NCBI RefSeq assembly: GCF_003097135.1
Contig: NZ_QEQL01000001.1
Location: 434,001 to 498,000 of the forward strand
Length of the DNA: 64,000 nt
Source of the DNA: Pseudomonas sp. URIL14HWK12:I12
Lineage (GTDB): Bacteria; Pseudomonadota; Gammaproteobacteria; Pseudomonadales; Pseudomonadaceae
Direction: 5' to 3'
Numbering within the stretch: position 1 is the stretch's first letter; every line of letters begins with the position of its first letter. Shown in pieces: positions 1-9,434 of the stretch. Under the pieces are notes generated by a model. That model did not search any database. It worked only from the letters and a program-made list of their open reading frames with translations, and was not told where the DNA came from. The position numbers were made by a program, and so were the translations under genes.

Positions 1-685
1 CCATCCAGAATTCAGGCACATGGCCCACGCAATAGAAGCGGCCGGTTTCCCGGGCGCGATGGATGTCTTGCCGCGTGACCAATAGGGGCCTGCCGGTGGT
101 CAGCACCAGGCCTGTCATCGAGAGGCGGGCCAGGTCCAAAACCTCCCGGCCGTCGTTTTCAAGCGCTTCATCGTCGGTGGTATCGACGTAGTAGGGGTAG
201 GTGATGGCCTGGGTACGGCTGTCGTACAGCGCCAGGTAGAAGTTCTCGGCATCGATCAGCGTGCCCAGCTCCTGATGCAGGCGCACCATGAAGGTCGCTC
301 GATCGCGTACTGAGGTGGCCAAGTGGCTGATGCTGTAGAGCACCCGTTGAGTATGCTGGGCCCGGGCCAGCGCCTGGCTTTGCAAGCACAGGCCCAGGCG
401 CAGGGCGAGCGCTGCCAGCTCCGGTGAGCCGGCACTTGCGCGAGGCGCAAGTAACCAACCCAATTCGATTTCACCGTGCCCAGTTGCCCAGCGAAACAGG
501 TTCCAGGCTTGGCAAAAGGCATCCAATGCACCGTCGTCGAGGGTGGGCGGCCAGCCGAAGGGCGCACTGCCCTGGCCCGCCAACTGCAAATGCTCGCCGG
601 CCCGATAAAAGCCCCATTGCTGATCATGCTCAGCCAGCGCGGCCTGCCTCAATACCTGGTCGAGGTCTCGCGGCGACAACTCCAT
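1..685 (-). CDS. GAF-domain signalling protein, N-terminal part (runs off the window)
   Basis: The frame opens at an ATG preceded by GGAG at good spacing and stays open to the window edge, so about 228 N-terminal residues are seen. From about residue 115 the protein reads like a GAF sensor domain (LYSISHLATSVRDR, then ENFYLALYD, YPYYVDT, GLVLTTGRPLL). The first 110 residues are a helical region with no recognised domain. In Pseudomonas this kind of N-terminal GAF module usually precedes a GGDEF, EAL or kinase output domain, but the output lies outside the window. Residue composition and codon use look like a real gene, while overlapping frames on this strand read as low-complexity Arg/Pro/Ala sequence. 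The role as an intracellular signal sensor is inference. Confidence 0.75.
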   Translation of the reverse strand, partial: MELSPRDLDQVLRQAALAEHDQQWGFYRAGEHLQLAGQGSAPFGWPPTLDDGALDAFCQAWNLFRWATGHGEIELGWLLAPRASAGSPELAALALRLGLCLQSQALARAQHTQRVLYSISHLATSVRDRATFMVRLHQELGTLIDAENFYLALYDSRTQAITYPYYVDTTDDEALENDGREVLDLARLSMTGLVLTTGRPLLVTRQDIHRARETGRFYCVGHVPEFWM

Positions 686-1248
686 GTATGCTCCAAACCA
701 GCGTTTCTGAATGTTTCGACATCATCCGGTCTGCCAGCGGCTAATAGCAAGAGGCCAGAGCCCGAGACGGAGGCCGGCTGTCGCCGCACGTGTCGCTTAT
801 AGATAAGCGGCGGCCCATCGGGGCAATCGTCATCCCAAACCCTGGAGGCTCTGGCGCCGGATTGTTCGACACTCCGGCAATATGTAGTCCTTTAGAATTA
901 ACACTACAAAATGAGTTGACGCCGCTCTTTTCCTTTTGCATGATGCAGCCATCTCCCTGATCGGGAGCGCTGGCAACAGCGGTCTGATCGCCTGGCGACC
1001 GCCAGGCTCTTCGTGAGTGTGCTGCCCACAAGGCAGATTGATGAGCTAACCCGCAATGCGCCGTGCAGGCGTTGCGCGCAGGCTGGAATTTATCAAGCTG
1101 CTGGGCGGCCCCATGGCGTTCCTCCCCTGCTGATCTTCCCTGCGCCTTGCTGTGCCTGGCATTTGCATGTAGCGGCGTTAATCAACCCACTACACGATCT
1201 GCCCGCTGGACGAACTTGGATAACAGATCGATCGATACGAGGTGCATC
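686..1248. other. Intergenic region without a supported gene
   Basis: About 560 bases separate the GAF gene from the small gene starting at 1249. Short frames on both strands have no convincing ribosome binding site and biased composition, so I call none. A notably AT-richer patch lies around 885-945 and could hold the promoter of the leftward GAF gene. Nothing else recognisable is seen. Confidence 0.5.
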
Positions 1249-1584
1249 ATGACGCTGAACCTGAACCAACAACCGACCGTCGATGACCTGGCTCGCCTTT
1301 TCGCCGCCCGCCGGGATACCCATGACAGCCACATCCTGTGGGTGTGTGCTGACGGAAATGTTCACATCGAAGCGATGACCCCGCACACCTGTGAGGAGCA
1401 ATTCGAACAGCATCGGCCGCATATGCGGGCACGCTTGCGGGTGTACCGCCGAGGTGCGGGTTATGTCGGCAAACGGGCTGCCGCTGACCGGGAATTCATC
1501 GGCAACGTGCTGAGCACCCTCACCCGCACCTGGCAGCAGCACCGCCACCAAGCTGGGGTGAAAGTCCTCGACCAGTATTGCTGA
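1249..1584 (+). CDS. Small hypothetical protein (111 aa)
   Basis: An ATG with GAGG six bases upstream opens a 111-residue frame that ends just before a strong hairpin terminator, which supports it as a real single-gene transcript. No signal peptide or membrane segment is seen. The protein is soluble, mildly basic, and has a helical C-terminus (TLTRTWQQHRHQ). The centre (ILWVCADGNVHIEAM) looks like a beta-hairpin. I recognise no family. Lengthening the gene to upstream in-frame starts adds residues of unlikely composition, so the short form is preferred. Confidence 0.6.
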   Translation: MTLNLNQQPTVDDLARLFAARRDTHDSHILWVCADGNVHIEAMTPHTCEEQFEQHRPHMRARLRVYRRGAGYVGKRAAADREFIGNVLSTLTRTWQQHRHQAGVKVLDQYC

Positions 1585-1591
1585 GCCTTGC

Positions 1592-1627
1592 GCCCACGCG
1601 GCAGCCTATCGCCGCGTGGGCATTTCT
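1592..1627 (+). terminator. Hairpin terminator after the 111-aa gene
   Basis: An 11-base perfect inverted repeat (GCCCACGCGGC / GCCGCGTGGGC) with an 8-base loop lies 8 bases after the stop codon. The following T-run is weak (ATTTCT), so this is a probable but not ideal intrinsic terminator. Confidence 0.65.
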
Positions 1628-1718
1628 CCGCTTCGGCTCAGCCACAGCCTGCAACCTGCTCGAAAAGATGAGCTGGCGTAAGAAGACGGCCCAATAGGGC
1701 GGGCGCCACCCGAAGCGC

Positions 1719-3572
1719 TCAGTCTGCCAGTTGCGCCACCCCTTGGTCTTCCCCCAGAAACCCGCCGCTTTGATGCCGCCACAAACGCGCGTAGGCGCCG
1801 TTGCGAGCGAGCAGCTGCGCATGCGTGCCCTGCTCGATGATCCGGCCCTGGTCCATGACGATCAGCCGGTCCATGGCCGCGATGGTAGACAGCCGATGTG
1901 CGATGGCGATAACCGTCTTACCCTGCATCATTTCATCCAGGCTTTCCTGAATCGCCACCTCGGCTTCGGAATCGAGCGCGCTGGTGGCCTCGTCCAGCAA
2001 CAGGATAGGCGCGTTCTTGAGCATCACTCGTGCGATGGCTACACGTTGGCGTTGGCCACCGGACAGTTTGATGCCTCGCTCGCCCACCAGGGTGTCGTAG
2101 CCGGTATTGCCGTCGCGGTCGCTCAGTTGCTGAATGAAGCCGTCAGCCTGCGCACTGGCCGCAGCGGCCTGAATCTGCGCATCGGTAGCCTCTGGCCGGC
2201 CGTAACCGATGTTGTCACGGATCGAGCGATGCAGCAGCGACGTGTCCTGAGTGACCATGCCGATGGCTGCACGCAGGCTGTCTTGAGTCACCTGGGCAAT
2301 GTCCTGGCCATCGATCCGAATGTGCCCGCTGTCAACGTCATAGAACCGCAGCAGCAGGTTGATAAGGGTTGACTTACCGGCCCCGGACCGGCCCACCAGG
2401 CCGATCTTCTCGCCGGGGCGAATGGCCAGGCTCAGCCCATCGAGCACCTGGCGTTCGCCACCGTAGTTGAAGCTGACATTGTCGAACACCACTTCGCCCC
2501 CAGCGGTGGCGAGCACCTTCGCATCCGGCGCATCGAGCACCTTGGGCCCATGGGTCAGGGTCGACATGCCATCCTGCACCGTGCCGATGTTCTCGAACAA
2601 GGAGGTCATCTGCCACATGATCCAATGCGACATCCCGTTAACCCGCAAGGCCATGGCGGTGATCGCCGCCACCGCTCCGGTACCCACTTCGCCTTGATGC
2701 CACAGCCACAATGCATAACCGCCCCCGCCGAGGATCAGCCCTACCACCAGAGCCTGATTGACGATTTCGAACTGGCTGACCAGGCGCATCTGGCGAAAGC
2801 CGGTGTTTTTGAAGTCTTCCATGGCCGCACGAGCGAAGTGCGCCTCGCGCTTGGAGTGGGAGAATAGCTTCACCGTGGTGATGTTGGTGTAGGCATCGGA
2901 GACGCGGCCGGTCATCGAGGAGCGCGCGTGCGCCTGCTCCTCGCCCACCTTGCCCAGCCGTGGCACGAACCAGCGCATGGCCAGGCCGAAGAGCACCACC
3001 CAAGCCACAAAAGGCAACATCAATCGAAGGTCGAAGCCCCCGGCCAGGGCAATGATGGCAATGAAGTACACGCCGATGCCCGGCACGATCTCGATCAAAG
3101 TGAACAGCACCTCACGCACCGCCAGGGCGGTCTGCATGACTTTGGTAGTCACGCGGCCAGAGAACTCATCGGAGAAGAACGACAGGCTCTGGCGAAGCAT
3201 CAGCCGATGAAAATCCCAGCGCAGCCGCAGCGGCAGGTTGATGGCCAGCACTTGGTGCTGAACCATAGTACGCAGCGCCACCAGGCCGATGCTCGCTATC
3301 AGCACCAGGCCGATACCCCAGAGCACCCGGCGTTCCTGCTCGGAACCTGGGCTGCCGGCCTGCCAGGCAGAGAGCGAATCCACCACTTGCCCCAGAAACG
3401 AGAACAACCAGGCTTCGTAAACCGACACCGCCGCGCTGAGCAATGCCATGGCAAGTACATAGCCCCGCGCACCGCGGGTGCACGCCCAGAGAAAACGCAC
3501 CAGCCCGACCGGTGGTGGCGGAATTTCATCTGGGGGAAAGGGGTCGAGCCGTCGTTCGAATGAACGGAGCAT
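1719..3572 (-). CDS. ABC exporter with fused membrane and ATPase domains
   Basis: This 617-residue half-transporter has an N-terminal six-helix exporter domain (about residues 25-330) and a C-terminal nucleotide-binding domain (about 365-600). Visible motifs are Walker A GRSGAGKST, signature LSGGQRQRV, Walker B ILLLDEATSALD and the H-loop IAHRLSTIA, so the ATPase should be active. It would act as a homodimer in the inner membrane and export a lipid, peptide or drug-like substrate. The sequence does not reveal which, although the family includes MsbA-like and multidrug pumps. It lies 91 bases downstream of cyoB on the same strand, so co-transcription is possible, but no functional link is evident. 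Length is normal for the family. Confidence 0.9.
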   Translation of the reverse strand: MLRSFERRLDPFPPDEIPPPPVGLVRFLWACTRGARGYVLAMALLSAAVSVYEAWLFSFLGQVVDSLSAWQAGSPGSEQERRVLWGIGLVLIASIGLVALRTMVQHQVLAINLPLRLRWDFHRLMLRQSLSFFSDEFSGRVTTKVMQTALAVREVLFTLIEIVPGIGVYFIAIIALAGGFDLRLMLPFVAWVVLFGLAMRWFVPRLGKVGEEQAHARSSMTGRVSDAYTNITTVKLFSHSKREAHFARAAMEDFKNTGFRQMRLVSQFEIVNQALVVGLILGGGGYALWLWHQGEVGTGAVAAITAMALRVNGMSHWIMWQMTSLFENIGTVQDGMSTLTHGPKVLDAPDAKVLATAGGEVVFDNVSFNYGGERQVLDGLSLAIRPGEKIGLVGRSGAGKSTLINLLLRFYDVDSGHIRIDGQDIAQVTQDSLRAAIGMVTQDTSLLHRSIRDNIGYGRPEATDAQIQAAAASAQADGFIQQLSDRDGNTGYDTLVGERGIKLSGGQRQRVAIARVMLKNAPILLLDEATSALDSEAEVAIQESLDEMMQGKTVIAIAHRLSTIAAMDRLIVMDQGRIIEQGTHAQLLARNGAYARLWRHQSGGFLGEDQGVAQLAD

Positions 3573-3663
3573 GGGGGCCTCCTAGGCAAACAGGGTCGGC
3601 AATGGTGCCACCGAATGCTTTCGGTAGCACCCTTGCCCAACGATCTGACTCTGTTGCGCTCGA

Positions 3664-5631
3664 TTATGCTCCGAGACGTTTGGCCATCGATTGGCGCTCG
3701 ATGCGCTCGATCTCTTCGACCGGCACGTAGTAGCCTCGGTCGTCACGTGTGGCGTGGCGCACCATGACGGCCAGGGTTGTGGCCAGTGCTGCTAACGCCA
3801 ACCACCAGATGTGCCAGATCATCGCAAAGCCCAGCAGTGCGCACCCTGCCCCCATCACAAGCCCAGTGCAGGTGTTGTTGGGCATGTGAATGGGGTGATA
3901 GGCAACCGGCGCTGGCGCCCCTGCCTGCTTGATCGCGTGCCAGGCATCCAGCCCTTCTACCTTGGGCAACACGGCGAAGTTATAGAACGGCGCCGGCGAG
4001 GTGGTAGCCCATTCCAATGTGCGGCCGCCCCAGGGGTCGCCAGTCAGGTCGCGGTGCGCCTCGCGCTGCCGATAGCTCACATACAACTGGGCCAACTGAC
4101 AGACAATGCCGCAGGCGATCAGCAGCGCACCGACCATCGCCACGTGCAACCAGGGTGTCCACAGCGGGTTGTCGGTATGGTTCAGGCGCCGGGTCATGCC
4201 CATGAAGCCCAGCGCATACAGTGGCATGAAGGCCAGGAGAAACCCCACTGACCAGAACGCCACAGCCGCCCTGCCCCAGCTTTCGACCAGCTTGAAACCA
4301 AAGACTTTGGGGAACCAGTAGGTCATGCCGGCCAGGTACCCGAATAGCGCCCCGCCGATGATCACATTGTGAAAGTGCGCCACTACAAACAGGCTGTTGT
4401 GCAATACGAAGTCTGCGCCCGGTACTGCCAGCAGCACGCCGGTCATGCCGCCAATGCTGAAGATGACCATGAAGCTGAGCGTCCACCAGACCGGCGTGGT
4501 GAAACGCAGCCGGCCCCGGTAAATGGTGAACAGCCAGTTGAACAGCTTGGCCCCCGTGGGAATGGCGATCACCATGGTTGCGATGCCGAAGAAGGCGTTG
4601 ACGTTTGCGCCCGAGCCCATGGTAAAGAAGTGGTGCACCCATACCATAAAGCCCAGCAACGTGATCGCACCGCTGGCGAAGATCATCGAACGGTGGCTGA
4701 ACAGCGCCTTGCCGGCGAATGTCGCAACCACCTCCGAATACACCCCGAACGCAGGCAGCACCAGGATGTAGACCTCCGGGTGCCCCCAGGCCCAGAACAG
4801 GTTCACGTACATCATCGGGTTGCCACCCAGATCGTTAGTGAACAGGTGGAAGCCCAGGTAGCGGTCCAGCGTCAGCATGAACAAGACCGCGGTGAGAATG
4901 GGAAAGGCGCTGACGATCAGGACGTTGGCCCAGGTGCAGGTCCAGGTGAAGATCGGCATGTCCATCAGTTTCATGCCCGGCGCGCGCATCTTCAACACCG
5001 TGACCAGAAAGTTGACCCCGGTGAGGGTGGTGCCGATACCGGAGATTTGCAGCGCCCAGATGTAATAGTCCACACCTACACCCGGGCTGTAGCTCAGCTC
5101 GGACAGCGGCGGGTAGGCGATCCAGCCAGTCTTGGCGAACTCACCGACCCCCAACGACAGGTTCACCAGCAGCACACCGGCCACCAGCAGCCAGAAACTC
5201 AGCGAGTTCAGGAACGGGAAAGCGACGTCACGCGCACCCACCTGCAAGGGCAGCACGATATTCATCAAGCCGGTCAAGAACGGCATGGCCATGAAGATGA
5301 TCATGATCACGCCGTGAGCGGTGAATATCTGATCGTAGTGCTCCGGTGGCAGGTAACCAGGCTGGCCTTCGGTGGCGAGCGCCAGCTGGCTGCGCATCAT
5401 GATCGCGTCAGCGAACCCCCGCAGAAGCATCACCAGCGCCACGACGATGTACATCACACCTATGCGCTTGTGGTCCACAGAGGTCAGCCATTCATGCCAA
5501 AGGTAGCGCCACTTCCTGTACCAGGTCAGAGCGGCTATCAAGGCCAAACCCAGCAGAGCGATGCAAGCCAATGTGACCATGACGATAGGCTCGTGCCACG
5601 GCACCACCTCCCAACCGAGCTTTCCGAACAT
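3664..5631 (-). CDS. cyoB: Cytochrome o ubiquinol oxidase subunit I, orphan
   Basis: This 655-residue protein aligns in order with E. coli CyoB from [11 protein letters not shown] to the end. The haem-copper core is intact: haem b and o3 histidines ([18 protein letters not shown]), copper-B ligands (GHPEVY with the cross-linked Tyr, and VHHFFTMG), the D-channel entry (GARDVAFPF) and the K-channel lysine (PTGAKLFNW). The chosen ATG has GGAG upstream and matches the known family N-terminus; a longer frame upstream lacks similarity. The enzyme would oxidise ubiquinol, reduce oxygen to water and pump protons in the inner membrane. What is odd is that no cyoA, cyoC, cyoD or cyoE lies on either side: the neighbours are an ABC exporter and a divergent MocR regulator. 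It may be a second copy that borrows subunits from a complete operon elsewhere. Confidence 0.93.
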   Translation of the reverse strand: MFGKLGWEVVPWHEPIVMVTLACIALLGLALIAALTWYRKWRYLWHEWLTSVDHKRIGVMYIVVALVMLLRGFADAIMMRSQLALATEGQPGYLPPEHYDQIFTAHGVIMIIFMAMPFLTGLMNIVLPLQVGARDVAFPFLNSLSFWLLVAGVLLVNLSLGVGEFAKTGWIAYPPLSELSYSPGVGVDYYIWALQISGIGTTLTGVNFLVTVLKMRAPGMKLMDMPIFTWTCTWANVLIVSAFPILTAVLFMLTLDRYLGFHLFTNDLGGNPMMYVNLFWAWGHPEVYILVLPAFGVYSEVVATFAGKALFSHRSMIFASGAITLLGFMVWVHHFFTMGSGANVNAFFGIATMVIAIPTGAKLFNWLFTIYRGRLRFTTPVWWTLSFMVIFSIGGMTGVLLAVPGADFVLHNSLFVVAHFHNVIIGGALFGYLAGMTYWFPKVFGFKLVESWGRAAVAFWSVGFLLAFMPLYALGFMGMTRRLNHTDNPLWTPWLHVAMVGALLIACGIVCQLAQLYVSYRQREAHRDLTGDPWGGRTLEWATTSPAPFYNFAVLPKVEGLDAWHAIKQAGAPAPVAYHPIHMPNNTCTGLVMGAGCALLGFAMIWHIWWLALAALATTLAVMVRHATRDDRGYYVPVEEIERIERQSMAKRLGA

Positions 5632-5814
5632 GACTATTTCTCCGTGGTGAGCCAACCGCTCTTGATGCCAAAGCACGCTAATGAGCGGGCAAAGGTGATC
5701 TGTTCAGATCGCGATAAAGGCAAAATGATCGGAACCGTTTATGTAGCACCTCGAAAATCCGGTAAATTTCATGATTCGCCAGACGGCGCGGGTGCCGTAG
5801 AAGGGATGGGCCAG
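5632..5814. promoter_or_regulatory. Divergent promoter region between cyoB and the MocR regulator
   Basis: The 183-base gap holds the 5' ends of two divergent genes and is AT-richer than its surroundings. A MocR-type regulator beside a divergent target commonly binds such a gap, but I could not identify a convincing pair of direct repeats, so the operator is not located. The regulatory link is inferred from arrangement only. Confidence 0.4.
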
Positions 5815-7233
5815 ATGCACAAGCTCAAGCGTTACGAAAAGCTCGCAGACGAAATCTCGGCGCTGATCCGCCAGGGTGTTCTGGGCCCCAACGACCGCAT
5901 TCCTTCAGTGCGCCAGGCCTGCCAGACCTACAGCGTGAGCCCGGCCACCGTGTTCAAAGCGTATTACCTGCTCGAAGACCGAGGCCTGATCCAGGCGCGT
6001 GAGCGCTCGGGCTATTACGTACGAGAGCATGTCCGCCAGCCCTTGGCAGAGCCCGCCATGCAGGCGCGCCAGCCAGGCGCAACCGAAGTGGACGTCAGCG
6101 AACTGGTGTTCTCGGTGCTTGGCTCGCTGCGCAACCCGCACACCGTGCCGTTTGGTTCAGCCTTTCCAAGCCCGGACCTGTTTCCCCTCGCCCGCCTGGC
6201 TCGATCCATGGGCCAGAGCCTACGGCAGCTCTCACCCCATGCCATCATCGCCGACCAGACTGACGGCAACCCTGAGCTGAAGCGCCAGATCGCGCTACGT
6301 TACATGGTCAGCGGTGTGCTGCTGCCGATGGAAGAGCTGGTGATCACCACGGGCGCCATGGAAGCGCTGAACCTGTGCCTGCAAGCAGTCACCGAGCCAG
6401 ACGATCTGGTTGCAATCGAGGCGCCAGCTTTTTACGCCTGCCTGCAGGTGCTGGAGCGCCTGAAGCTCAAGGCAGTGGAGATCCCTGTTCACCCCCGCGA
6501 TGGCATCGACCTGGACAGCCTCGAGCACAGCCTGACGACACTGCCGATCAAGGCCTGTTGGTTCATGAGCAGCTTCCAGAACCCCATCGGTGCTAGCCTC
6601 GCCGACGCCAGTAAGCAGCGCTTGAGCGAACTGTTGCATCAGCATCAGGTTCCGCTGATCGAAGATGACGTATATGCGGAGCTACACTATGGCTTCCACC
6701 CCCCTCGCCCGCTCAAAAGCTACGACAACCAGGGCCTGTTCATGCATTGCGGCTCTTTTTCCAAATGCCTGGCGCCCGGTTATCGGGTGGGCTGGGTCGC
6801 TGGCGGGCGGTATGCACAAAAGATCGCCCAGCTGAAGCTGATGACTACCATCTCCCCTTCGGTACCCATCCAGGCCGCGATCGCCGACTACTTGCAGCAC
6901 GGCGGTTTCGACCGCCACCTGCGCAAGCTACGCCAGGCGCTGGAGCAACAACAGCAAGCCATGCTCGCTGCAGCGGCCCGGCATTTCCCGCAAGGCACAC
7001 GTGTGACGCGGCCAGCGGGGGGTTATTTCCTATGGTTCGAATTCCCTGAACAAGTGGACTCGCTCAAGCTGTTCGAGCTGGCGTTGGCGCAAGGGATCAG
7101 CCTAGCGCCAGGGCCGATCTTTTCGGCGCAGCGAGCATTTCGCAACTGTGCGCGGTTGAACCATGGGCACCCGTGGGGGCCAAGCTCGGAGGGGGCGATG
7201 GAGCTGCTGGGCCAGATCGTTCGGTCTTTCTGA
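5815..7233 (+). CDS. MocR/PdxR-type regulator: GntR winged helix plus aminotransferase-like domain
   Basis: This is a 472-residue two-domain protein. Residues 1-75 are a GntR-type winged helix (RIPSVRQACQTYSVSPATVFKAYY). After a linker, residues 115-470 are a fold-type I PLP aminotransferase domain with the PLP lysine in GSFSKCLAPGYRVGW, plus ITTGAMEAL and a QNPIG motif. Such proteins use PLP or an amino-compound adduct as an effector and regulate a neighbouring gene. An ATG nine bases upstream (5806) abuts the AAGGG box, so the ATG at 5815, correctly spaced from AAGGG, is preferred. The frame stays open far upstream, but that part is antisense to cyoB and not real. Divergence from cyoB makes cyoB the obvious candidate target. 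Confidence 0.88.
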   Translation: MHKLKRYEKLADEISALIRQGVLGPNDRIPSVRQACQTYSVSPATVFKAYYLLEDRGLIQARERSGYYVREHVRQPLAEPAMQARQPGATEVDVSELVFSVLGSLRNPHTVPFGSAFPSPDLFPLARLARSMGQSLRQLSPHAIIADQTDGNPELKRQIALRYMVSGVLLPMEELVITTGAMEALNLCLQAVTEPDDLVAIEAPAFYACLQVLERLKLKAVEIPVHPRDGIDLDSLEHSLTTLPIKACWFMSSFQNPIGASLADASKQRLSELLHQHQVPLIEDDVYAELHYGFHPPRPLKSYDNQGLFMHCGSFSKCLAPGYRVGWVAGGRYAQKIAQLKLMTTISPSVPIQAAIADYLQHGGFDRHLRKLRQALEQQQQAMLAAAARHFPQGTRVTRPAGGYFLWFEFPEQVDSLKLFELALAQGISLAPGPIFSAQRAFRNCARLNHGHPWGPSSEGAMELLGQIVRSF

Positions 7234-7272
7234 GCGCCCGCATGACTGGGCGTGATATGCGCACTGCTTTGG

Positions 7273-7294
7273 GGCGGCGAGTTGCGTCGCCGCC
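7273..7294. terminator. GC-rich stem-loop between converging genes
   Basis: A perfect 8-base inverted repeat (GGCGGCGA / TCGCCGCC) with a 6-base loop lies between the ends of the MocR gene and the converging DUF1543 gene. No clear T-run follows, so terminator function is likely from position only. Confidence 0.4.
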
Positions 7295-7318
7295 ACTATT
7301 AAGGCTGTGGGTACAGTT

Positions 7319-7831
7319 TCAAAGCACGATGTAATCGTTTTGTTGGATTATTCCCCGGTGCGGTTCTTGTACCAGGTGCACATACCGGCCGGCTATCTCA
7401 TCAATTGGCAGGCAATCGTCGATGTCCATCACCGCATCGGTATGTGCTTTTTTCCAGGACGCAAGCATGCGCTGGCGACCCTGATCGATTGCAGCTCGCT
7501 TGTCTGGAGCGACGATCAAGACGTACTGATGGGCCTCACCAAACGCTCGGTTGTCATATCCGCCCAGATTGATGAAGAAAAGCCTCGGCGCACCGGAACC
7601 TGGCGCAACCGGGCTGAACTGCACTTTCCACTCATCTATTCCGTCAACAGCCATCCAGGCGTCGATATGCAGGCCCTTCTGGCTGCCAAACCAGCCTTCT
7701 CGCAAGGCCGGAAACGTGGCTTCGAGGCTCGGAGCAACCACAAACGCAACATCGTGGACTTCGATCTTTGCCCTTGGATGCTTGCCGCCGAGCATTATCA
7801 CGAACAGCTTCTTTGCGGGTTCCGAAGGCAT
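7319..7831 (-). CDS. DUF1543 domain protein
   Basis: This 170-residue soluble protein carries the hallmarks of DUF1543: an opening LFVIMLGG, then KIEVHDVAFVV, LHIDAWM, FFINLGGYD, FGEAHQYVLIVA and HTDAVMDIDDC. The family has a paired alpha/beta repeat and no established biochemical role. The start was set at the ATG just before the conserved beta-strand (GGAG upstream). A longer reading adds about 43 residues without family similarity. It lies downstream of tRNA-Ser on the same strand but behind the tRNA terminator, so it probably has its own promoter in 7832-7970. Confidence 0.78.
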   Translation of the reverse strand: MPSEPAKKLFVIMLGGKHPRAKIEVHDVAFVVAPSLEATFPALREGWFGSQKGLHIDAWMAVDGIDEWKVQFSPVAPGSGAPRLFFINLGGYDNRAFGEAHQYVLIVAPDKRAAIDQGRQRMLASWKKAHTDAVMDIDDCLPIDEIAGRYVHLVQEPHRGIIQQNDYIVL

Positions 7832-7974
7832 GCCCTGCACACTCCGATCGTTTGCATGTCGAGACTTCAATCCACCGCCGGCCCGCAGAACATACGGGCG
7901 TACCACCCTCGGCAGACACAACGCGTTAAAGGCTGCGCCCAGATGCCAGGGTACAGGCATAAACCGTGCGGGTA

Positions 7975-8003
7975 CAAAAAAGCCCCGACCATGCGGGGCT
8001 TTG
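7975..8003 (-). terminator. Intrinsic terminator after tRNA-Ser
   Basis: On the minus strand, AAAGCCCCGC and GCGGGGCTTT-like arms flank a short loop and end in a run of T, 13 bases past the tRNA 3' end. This is a textbook terminator for the tRNA transcript. Confidence 0.75.
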
Positions 8004-8015
8004 ATGTATAGAGTA

Positions 8016-8103
8016 TGGCGGAAGCGTAGAGATTCGAACTCTAGGATAGTTGCCCATCGGCGGTTTTCAAGACCGCTGCCTTAAACCACTCGGCCACGCT
8101 TCC
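8016..8103 (-). tRNA. tRNA-Ser (anticodon UGA)
   Basis: The minus strand reads as a class II tRNA of 88 bases including the encoded CCA: acceptor GGAAGCG pairing with CGCTTCC, an anticodon stem GCGGT/ACCGC around CTTGAAA (anticodon TGA), a long variable arm (about GATGGGCAACTATC) and a T-arm with GTTCGAAT. It decodes UCA and, by wobble, UCG. It stands alone with its own terminator. Confidence 0.97.
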
Positions 8104-8280
8104 TCGTTTTGCGGGCGACATCTTACTGTAATCTGCGCCCCTGTCAATCATGCTTTTCCCGTTCGTGCAGGCGCTCTGGTATGCTCGTTTTGCAACGAGG
8201 TGTTTCCATAACCCCTTTGTCACTTGCCGACGGCAGGAAGCCTTGATTCAATCGCAGCATCACTCAAGAGGAGTCTCGCC

Positions 8281-8952
8281 ATGCGCGAACAAGACTATAT
8301 CATCAACCAGCGTTCGGAGGCCGCGCAAGGCGAGGTCAGCCGTGTGCTGCGCAACACCTACGGCCTGCTGGCGCTGACTCTCGCGTTCAGCGGCGTCATG
8401 GCTTTCGTTTCCCAGCAGATGAACGTGCGTTACCCGAACGTTTTCGTCGTGCTCATCGGGTTTTACGGCCTGTTCTTCCTCACCAACAAGCTACGTGATT
8501 CGGCTTGGGGCATTGTCTCCACCTTTGCTCTCACTGGCTTCATGGGCTATATCCTCGGCCCTATCCTCAATCGCTACCTCGGCATGCAAGGGGGTGCAGA
8601 GGTTGTAGGTTCTGCATTCGCCATGACCGCCCTGGTATTCTGTGGTCTGTCGGCTTATGTGCTGATTACCCGCCGCGACATGAGCTTTCTGTCGGGCTTC
8701 ATCACGGCAGGCTTCTTCGTGTTGTTGGGCGCTACGCTGGCAAGCTTCTTTTTCCAGATCAGCGGCCTGCAACTGGCAATCAGCGCGGGCTTCGTGCTGT
8801 TCTCCTCGGTATGCATCCTGTTCCAGACCAGCGCTATCATCCATGGCGGTGAGCGCAACTACATCATGGCGACCATCAGCCTGTATGTGTCGATCTACAA
8901 CCTGTTCGTTAGTTTGCTGCAAATCTTCGGCATCATGAGCAGCGACGACTGA
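8281..8952 (+). CDS. Bax inhibitor-1/YccA family inner-membrane protein
   Basis: This 223-residue protein has seven predicted membrane helices, typical of the BI-1 (TMBIM) family: a short cytoplasmic N-terminus, then hydrophobic segments from about residue 30, and a Q-T-S-A-I-I-H-G-G stretch in helix 6 as in bacterial YccA relatives. In E. coli, YccA interacts with and modulates the FtsH protease; the same role here is inference. The ATG follows GAGGAG at ideal spacing, so upstream starts in the tRNA promoter region are rejected. A strong terminator follows within 20 bases, so the gene is a single transcription unit. Confidence 0.88.
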   Translation: MREQDYIINQRSEAAQGEVSRVLRNTYGLLALTLAFSGVMAFVSQQMNVRYPNVFVVLIGFYGLFFLTNKLRDSAWGIVSTFALTGFMGYILGPILNRYLGMQGGAEVVGSAFAMTALVFCGLSAYVLITRRDMSFLSGFITAGFFVLLGATLASFFFQISGLQLAISAGFVLFSSVCILFQTSAIIHGGERNYIMATISLYVSIYNLFVSLLQIFGIMSSDD

Positions 8953-8966
8953 TCTTGGTTGCATCA

Positions 8967-8995
8967 GCAAAAAGCCCGCTTCGGCGGGCTTTTTC
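8967..8995 (+). terminator. Intrinsic terminator after the BI-1 family gene
   Basis: AAAAAGCCCGC, a TTCG loop and GCGGGCTTTTT form a perfect 11-base hairpin with a U-tract, 17 bases after the stop codon. Confidence 0.9.
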
Positions 8996-9041
8996 GTGCC
9001 TGAAGGTTTAGAATCGGGGCATCTGCCACGCTAGGTCCGTC

Positions 9042-9434
9042 ATGAAATTCGCTATAGCCGTATTCGCCCCTGCACACTCGCCCGCCTCACGGCGGGCCTT
9101 GCGTTTCGCCCAGGCCGTGCTGGCTCAGGGGCACGCCATTGAGCGGCTTTTTTTCTATCAGGATGGAGTCCACAGCGCATCGGCGAACGTGGTGTCGCCC
9201 CAAGATGAAATCGACGTGGCGGCGCAGTGGCGGGTGTTCATCAGCGAACATGCGCTCGACGCGGTGGTATGCATCGCTGCGGCGCTACGCCGGGGGGTGC
9301 TGGACGAGCAGGAGGCGGCACGCTATCACCGGCCCGCGGCCAACCTGCCTTCGCCGTGGGTGCTGTCCGGGCTGGGGCAGCTGCATGAGGCAGCGCAAAC
9401 TGCCGATCGGCTCGTCAGCTTCGGAGGCGTTTGA
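9042..9434 (+). CDS. tusD: Sulfurtransferase TusD
   Basis: This is a 130-residue DsrE-fold protein. TusBCD accepts persulfide sulfur from TusA and passes it to TusE for 2-thiouridine formation on tRNA wobble bases by MnmA. The catalytic-type cysteine lies in DAVVCIAAALRRGV near residue 78, the position expected for TusD, and the N-terminus (KFAIAVFAPAHS) and FYQDGVHSAS match the family. It is the first gene of a tight tusDCBE operon; the next gene starts directly after its stop codon. Confidence 0.93.
   Translation: MKFAIAVFAPAHSPASRRALRFAQAVLAQGHAIERLFFYQDGVHSASANVVSPQDEIDVAAQWRVFISEHALDAVVCIAAALRRGVLDEQEAARYHRPAANLPSPWVLSGLGQLHEAAQTADRLVSFGGV

Noticed and set aside
741..1031. 96-residue frame on the minus strand in the 686-1248 gap
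   Set aside because: No ribosome binding site, no recognisable features, and a mixed composition that does not resemble neighbouring genes.
4369..5814. Long open frame on the + strand leading into the MocR regulator
   Set aside because: It is antisense to the well-conserved cyoB gene, is rich in His/Gln/Arg as expected of a shadow frame, and the regulator's conserved start lies at 5815.
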